Assembly (NCBI RefSeq): GCF_037072025.1
Contig: NZ_JAXHDD010000013.1
Location: 24,548 to 88,547, forward strand
Length of the DNA stretch: 64,000 bases
Direction of reading: 5' to 3'
Origin: Pseudogracilibacillus sp037072025
GTDB lineage: Bacteria; Bacillota; Bacilli; Bacillales; Amphibacillaceae
Position 1 is the first letter of the stretch; every line of letters starts with the position of its first letter. The position numbers and the translations under genes were made by a program. Shown in pieces: positions 63,208 to 64,000 of the stretch. The notes beneath the pieces were generated by a model that was not told the DNA's origin, did no database searches, and saw nothing but the letters and a program-made list of their open reading frames with translations.

Positions 63208-63831
63208 CTAGTCTTCGCTTTCTTTCAGTTTTTCTTCAACAAAACTTCTTAACTCCTTAGCAAACTCCTGAAAGTTATCTGGTGTAAGTTTTTCTACATT
63301 CGTCCCTTCACCCGAATACTTTTCAACCGTCCCGTCTGCAAACTGTAACCATAACCGCCAACTGTATCCATCTTCATATGAATCAGGATCTTCAAACGTA
63401 TAATCTGTCTTCCAGCTTTGCACATCATACGTTTCCAAAATTTCTAGCACTTGCTCAGTCTGATTAATTTTTACAACTTCATCATAAGTACTAAATCGAA
63501 CGAAACTAAGCGAAGGGTTTACATAGATTTCATCGGTTTCAATATTAATAGCAATCGGTTCGAATGGATCATCAAAGGTCCATTCACTAAAATAAATCTT
63601 AATCACTTCATCTATTGAATGCTTTTCCGTTGCCTCCGGAGTTCTCCCAAAATTTTCAAAGTCAAAAATATCTATTTCACTCACGTTTTCCTTCGCCTTT
63701 TCATTTTCATTTTGTCCATTCAAATTTCCTGTATTTGTAGTTTCATTCTCTTCTTGGTCCTTAAATGTTTGGCAACCAAGTAAAAACAAACAAGCATAAA
63801 AAATTAAAAAATAGTTTCGTAATTGTTTCAT
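63208..63831 (-). CDS. Lipoprotein of unknown function
   Basis: 207 residues with a lipoprotein signal (FLIFYACLFLLGC, Cys near 20), an Asn/Glu-rich linker (20-50) and an acidic folded domain with several Trp and Tyr (SWRLWLQFADGTVEKYSGEG). Its ATG overlaps the stop of the upstream frame by ATGA. No family recognised. Confidence 0.7.
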   Translation of the reverse strand: MKQLRNYFLIFYACLFLLGCQTFKDQEENETTNTGNLNGQNENEKAKENVSEIDIFDFENFGRTPEATEKHSIDEVIKIYFSEWTFDDPFEPIAINIETDEIYVNPSLSFVRFSTYDEVVKINQTEQVLEILETYDVQSWKTDYTFEDPDSYEDGYSWRLWLQFADGTVEKYSGEGTNVEKLTPDNFQEFAKELRSFVEEKLKESED

Positions 63832-64000
63832 TCGTTTCCACCTTCATTAATAGTTTCAAACATCTCGTTCATATGAATACTAGAACTTCTTGTACGCAGC
63901 GCGAAAAGGCCAGGCGCATTTATGAATGACATTCCTTTAACCGTATCTTCCGTAGATTCTTTAAAAAATGTGGTTCAGTAACAATTAATGGGTAACATAA
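63828..64000 (-). other. 3' end of an upstream gene, possibly frameshifted
   Basis: The frame ending at 63828 reads FFKESTEDTVKGMSFINAPG, then LFALRTRSSSIHMNEMFETI and NEGGNE, with an ATGA overlap to the lipoprotein gene. Upstream of a run of six T near 63958-63963, the neighbouring frame continues as CYPLIVTEPHF to the window edge. One base in the T-run would join them. The gene itself is not identifiable. Confidence 0.4.

Overview
The window looks like a chromosomal segment of a low-GC Gram-positive Bacillaceae, probably a halotolerant genus close to Oceanobacillus or Virgibacillus. The support is AT-rich DNA, strong AGGAGG-type ribosome sites with frequent TTG and GTG starts, sigma-A-like promoters, and Bacillus-type genes (YsnB-, YtzI- and SigO/RsoA-like proteins, a PotABCD transporter, an intracellular subtilisin). 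The genus is inferred. The segment is mosaic and decaying: about twenty pseudogenes or gene remnants, and fragments of IS3-, IS4-, IS110- and IS200/IS605-type elements, but no intact transposase, CRISPR array, tRNA or rRNA.

Layout. 0-6.4 kb: 5' part of a thiamine-diphosphate E1 alpha gene, a HepT/MntA toxin-antitoxin pair with a broken toxin, a D-threonine aldolase-like enzyme, a YsnB phosphodiesterase, two decayed envelope genes and a beta-propeller lectin-like protein. 7-20 kb: aromatic cluster A, with a gentisate dioxygenase / DinB-fold protein / fumarylpyruvate hydrolase operon, an IclR and a PucR regulator, an acyl-CoA ligase and a flavin monooxygenase followed by an unknown partner. 20-28 kb: polyamine uptake (PotABCD) with a PuuB-like oxidase and a GNAT enzyme; a second GNAT gene is split by an insertion carrying an IS110 fragment and a regular repeat array. 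28-34 kb: DUF3237 protein, carboxylesterase, decayed dppD/dppF and an amidase. 34-42 kb: aromatic/CoA cluster B, with a broken and partly inverted monooxygenase, two IclR genes, thioesterase, dead FAH gene, acyl-CoA dehydrogenase stump, thiolase, enoyl-CoA hydratase and 3-hydroxyacyl-CoA dehydrogenase. 42-46 kb: a frameshifted TM-Macro (ThsA-like) gene divergent from an intracellular subtilisin, then a two-part sigma factor. 46-51 kb: XRE-cupin regulator, BrnQ, ornithine cyclodeaminase and proline dehydrogenase, the last three sharing an operator-like palindrome. 51-58 kb: MFS exporter, small membrane proteins, an IS200 remnant, a MerR regulator and an aldolase/lactone oxidase pair. 58-61 kb: a duplicated membrane-protein cassette, one copy destroyed by a MITE-like insertion. 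61-64 kb: YtzI, rifampin ADP-ribosyltransferase (arr), a broken SDR gene and a lipoprotein.

How the genes fit together. Clusters A and B carry homologous parts (IclR, flavin monooxygenase, FAH, 3-hydroxyacyl-CoA dehydrogenase), and each has lost what the other keeps, so they may now act as one pathway: CoA activation, hydroxylation, thioester release, then gentisate ring cleavage, isomerisation and hydrolysis. The proline module would take up an amino acid (BrnQ), convert ornithine to proline and oxidise proline. Three intergenic sites carry unrelated 7-9 bp cores repeated at almost exactly 20-21 bp, a pattern no annotated feature explains. Several frameshifts lie in homopolymers and could be assembly errors; many others, with stops, deletions or inversions, cannot.
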